A stretch of DNA of 64,000 nucleotides from Alphaproteobacteria bacterium (GTDB lineage: Bacteria > Pseudomonadota > Alphaproteobacteria > Rhodobacterales > Rhodobacteraceae): the NCBI GenBank assembly GCA_009908505.1, contig JAAAPD010000046.1, forward strand, positions 1-64,000, in the 5' to 3' direction. The translations under genes were made by a program, and so were the position numbers. The notes under the pieces are model-generated. The model worked only from the letters and a program-made list of their open reading frames with translations. It had not been told where the DNA came from and ran no database searches. Positions 62,183 to 64,000 of the stretch are shown here, piece by piece (positions within the stretch are counted from its first letter, which is position 1; every line of letters begins with the position of its first letter).

Positions 62183-63256
62183 TCAGCTTGCCGGTCCCGT
62201 GATGCGGTTGATATGGCCCATCTTGCGGCCGGGCTTGGCCTCGGTCTTGCCGTAGAGGTGGATCGCCGTGTTGGTGCTTGCCAGTTCGGCCACGCGGGCC
62301 ACGTCCGCACCGATCAGGTTTTCCATCATCACGTTGGCATGGCGCGACCCATCGCCCAGCGGCCAGCCCGCCACGGCGCGGATATGCTGTTCGAACTGGT
62401 CTATGAGGCAGCCATTCTGCGTCCAGTGGCCGGAATTGTGCACACGCGGCGCGATCTCGTTGACCAAGTGCCCCTTGGGCGTAACGAACAACTCGACCCC
62501 CATGACCCCGACATAATTCAACGCGTTCAGCACCTTGGCCGCGGTCAGCACCGCGTCGCTGCGCTGGCTGGGCGAAAGGCTGGCCGGCACGTTTGTGCTG
62601 TGCAAAATACCGTCGCGGTGGATATTCTCGCCCGGGTCGAAACAGGCGACCGACCCATCCAGCCCCCGGGCGCCGATCACCGAGACCTCTCGGGTGAACT
62701 CCACGAAGCCTTCCAGGATCGCGGGGGCACCTTCCATGTCGGCCAGTGCCGCCTCGGCGTCCTCGGGCGCCATGATCCGCGCCTGGCCCTTGCCGTCATA
62801 GCCGAAACGCCGGGTCTTGAGAATCGCGGGCGTGCCGATCTCGGCGATTGCCTCGGCCAGGTCGACCTCGTCATCGACGGCGGCAAAGGGGGCGACCCCT
62901 AGGCCCTGCTCACTGAGAAAGGCCTTTTCCATCAGCCGGTCCTGCGACACGGCCAGCGCACGGCGGCCCGGACGGATCGGTTTCAGCGGGTCCAGCAGGT
63001 CCAGCGCCGTGGTCGGGATGTTCTCGAATTCATAGGTGATCACGTCCACGGCGTCGGCAAAGGCGCGCAAGGCGGTCTCGTCCTCGTAGGCGGCCTTGAA
63101 ATGGTAGTTGCTGACATGGCTCGCCGGGCAGTCGCCGCCGGGCTCGAAAATGCAGGTCTTGAAGCCCAGGCGCGACCCGGCGACAGACAGCATCCGGCCG
63201 AGCTGGCCGCCGCCGAGAATGCCGATGGTCGCGCCGGTTTGCAGAGGATCAGTCAT
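62183..63256 (-). CDS. purK: 5-(carboxyamino)imidazole ribonucleotide synthase
   Basis: A 357-residue ATP-grasp enzyme that carboxylates AIR to N5-CAIR using ATP and bicarbonate in purine synthesis. [14 protein letters not shown] at the start, the YEFENIP segment, [12 protein letters not shown] and [14 protein letters not shown] are the signatures. ATG 63256 overlaps the purE end by eight bases, coupling the two. Confidence 0.96.
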   Translation of the reverse strand: MTDPLQTGATIGILGGGQLGRMLSVAGSRLGFKTCIFEPGGDCPASHVSNYHFKAAYEDETALRAFADAVDVITYEFENIPTTALDLLDPLKPIRPGRRALAVSQDRLMEKAFLSEQGLGVAPFAAVDDEVDLAEAIAEIGTPAILKTRRFGYDGKGQARIMAPEDAEAALADMEGAPAILEGFVEFTREVSVIGARGLDGSVACFDPGENIHRDGILHSTNVPASLSPSQRSDAVLTAAKVLNALNYVGVMGVELFVTPKGHLVNEIAPRVHNSGHWTQNGCLIDQFEQHIRAVAGWPLGDGSRHANVMMENLIGADVARVAELASTNTAIHLYGKTEAKPGRKMGHINRITGPAS

Positions 63257-63737
63257 CGCTGGGCTCTTCGGGAATGGACTGGGACAGGGCGGTGCGCCAG
63301 GCATCGAGCCGCGTGGCAAGGGCCGGGTCCTGCAGGGCCAGGATGCCCGCGGCCATCAGCCCCGCATTCTTCGCCCCGGCCGGGCCGATCGCCATGGTCG
63401 CCACGGGAAAGCCACGCGGCATCTGCAATATGGAATAGAGGCTGTCGACACCGGACAGCGCCTTGGTCTGGACCGGCACGCCGATCACCGGCACCCGGGT
63501 CTTCGAGGCCATCATGCCCGGCAGATGGGCCGCCCCCCCGGCGCCCGCGACGATCACCTGCAGGCCGCGATCCACCGCCGTCTTGCCGTACTCCCACAGG
63601 CGATCCGGCGTGCGATGGGCCGAGACGATCCGTTTCTCGAACTCGACGCCCAACTCGTCCAGGACATCGGCCGCCTCGCGCATGGTCGGCCAGTCGGACT
63701 GGCTGCCCATGATGATGCCGACGCGTGCTTGGGTCAT
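63249..63737 (-). CDS. purE: N5-carboxyaminoimidazole ribonucleotide mutase
   Basis: A 162-residue class I PurE that converts N5-CAIR to [31 protein letters not shown] and [16 protein letters not shown] are the active-site segments with the conserved His. Operon partner purK follows with an overlap. Purine supply complements the salvage/catabolic xdh operon at the other end of the window. Confidence 0.97.
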   Translation of the reverse strand: MTQARVGIIMGSQSDWPTMREAADVLDELGVEFEKRIVSAHRTPDRLWEYGKTAVDRGLQVIVAGAGGAAHLPGMMASKTRVPVIGVPVQTKALSGVDSLYSILQMPRGFPVATMAIGPAGAKNAGLMAAGILALQDPALATRLDAWRTALSQSIPEEPSDD

Positions 63738-63811
63738 GTTCTGGCCCCTCGTTTCAAGGAAATCGGCACTATAGCCATGTCTGTCGGGGGTTCAATCGGC
63801 CGTTTCGCCGG

Positions 63812-64000
63812 TCAGGCGATGATGTCGGGAAACAGCCGATCCTCGATCTGGGCGATCTTGTCTTTCAGGACGAGTTTCTGCTTTTTCAGGCGCTTGATGG
63901 TGAACATGTCGCCCTTGCCATTGTCCTGCAGGGCATGGATCGCCTCGTCCAGATCGCGGTGTTCGCGGCGCAGGACCTCCAGTTCGACGCGCAGGACTTC
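63812..64000 (-). CDS. YdcH/DUF465 family protein, C-terminal part (partial)
   Basis: The last 62 residues of a small helical protein, whose start lies beyond the right edge. LRREHRDLDEAIHAL and IKRLKKQKLVLKDKIAQIE match the YdcH-like DUF465 coiled coil. Function unknown. The frame is open to base 64000. Confidence 0.8.
   Translation of the reverse strand, partial: EVLRVELEVLRREHRDLDEAIHALQDNGKGDMFTIKRLKKQKLVLKDKIAQIEDRLFPDIIA

Overview
The window is high-GC chromosomal DNA from an alphaproteobacterium, most likely the Rhodobacteraceae (Roseobacter/Paracoccus side). The signs are an F1 ATP synthase operon atpHAGDC without the F0 genes, short HisG paired with HisZ, a B12-dependent class II ribonucleotide reductase, a Hint_2-type protein, and several small families typical of this group (DUF1489, DUF2125, DUF2161, DUF2267, YdcH/DUF465). 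Nearly all of it reads as core chromosome. I saw no transposase, phage gene, CRISPR array, rRNA or tRNA.

Layout. 1-908: end of a class III aminotransferase coupled to a beta-keto acid cleavage enzyme. 975-10215 (minus): seven-gene operon xdhA-xdhB-xdhC, ABC ATPase, two permeases, BMP-type binding protein; it links purine oxidation to probable purine/nucleoside uptake. 10414-15470: ArsR-type regulator, replicative dnaE, a lipoprotein, slyX. 15590-18992: hisS-hisZ-hisG, start/stop coupled. 19028-23312: DUF1489 gene, B12-dependent nrdJ, and convergent to it a cobalamin-riboswitch operon with an unrecognised 114-residue protein and a BtuF-like protein without a signal peptide. 23521-26613: bfd-bfr iron storage pair, LpxR-like lipid A deacylase, Hint protein. 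26614-29498: rpsD with a structured leader, hisC, tyrC-type dehydrogenase. 29495-38645: a MotA/MotB-like pair with a very long periplasmic coiled coil, ChaC, DUF2125, clpA, gloB, a methyltransferase.

38929-43838: atpHAGDC ending in a strong terminator. 43907-49597: DUF2267, a TetA-like MFS pump, an H-type lectin domain protein, prs, a DsbA-like isomerase and alpha/beta hydrolase, threonine aldolase. 49598-52468 (minus): HAD phosphatase and a MaoC-ribF-ycgN-ltaE series. 52598-56172: M29 aminopeptidase, GNAT, Mn-dependent pyrophosphatase, DUF2161 nuclease-like protein. 56173-57537: an AT-rich stretch with a small secreted protein and a Tat-exported MsrB. 57576-64000: TraB/GumN protein, CIRCE-controlled groESL, Nudix, secreted lipase-like protein, purE-purK, and the end of a YdcH-like gene.

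The items I would check first are an in-frame, palindrome-containing 57-codon insertion in xdhB; a compositionally foreign, lengthened insertion domain in hisS; the B12-riboswitch operon with its unknown small protein; the rpsD leader, whose third hairpin covers the ribosome binding site; and the MotA/MotB-like motor pair.
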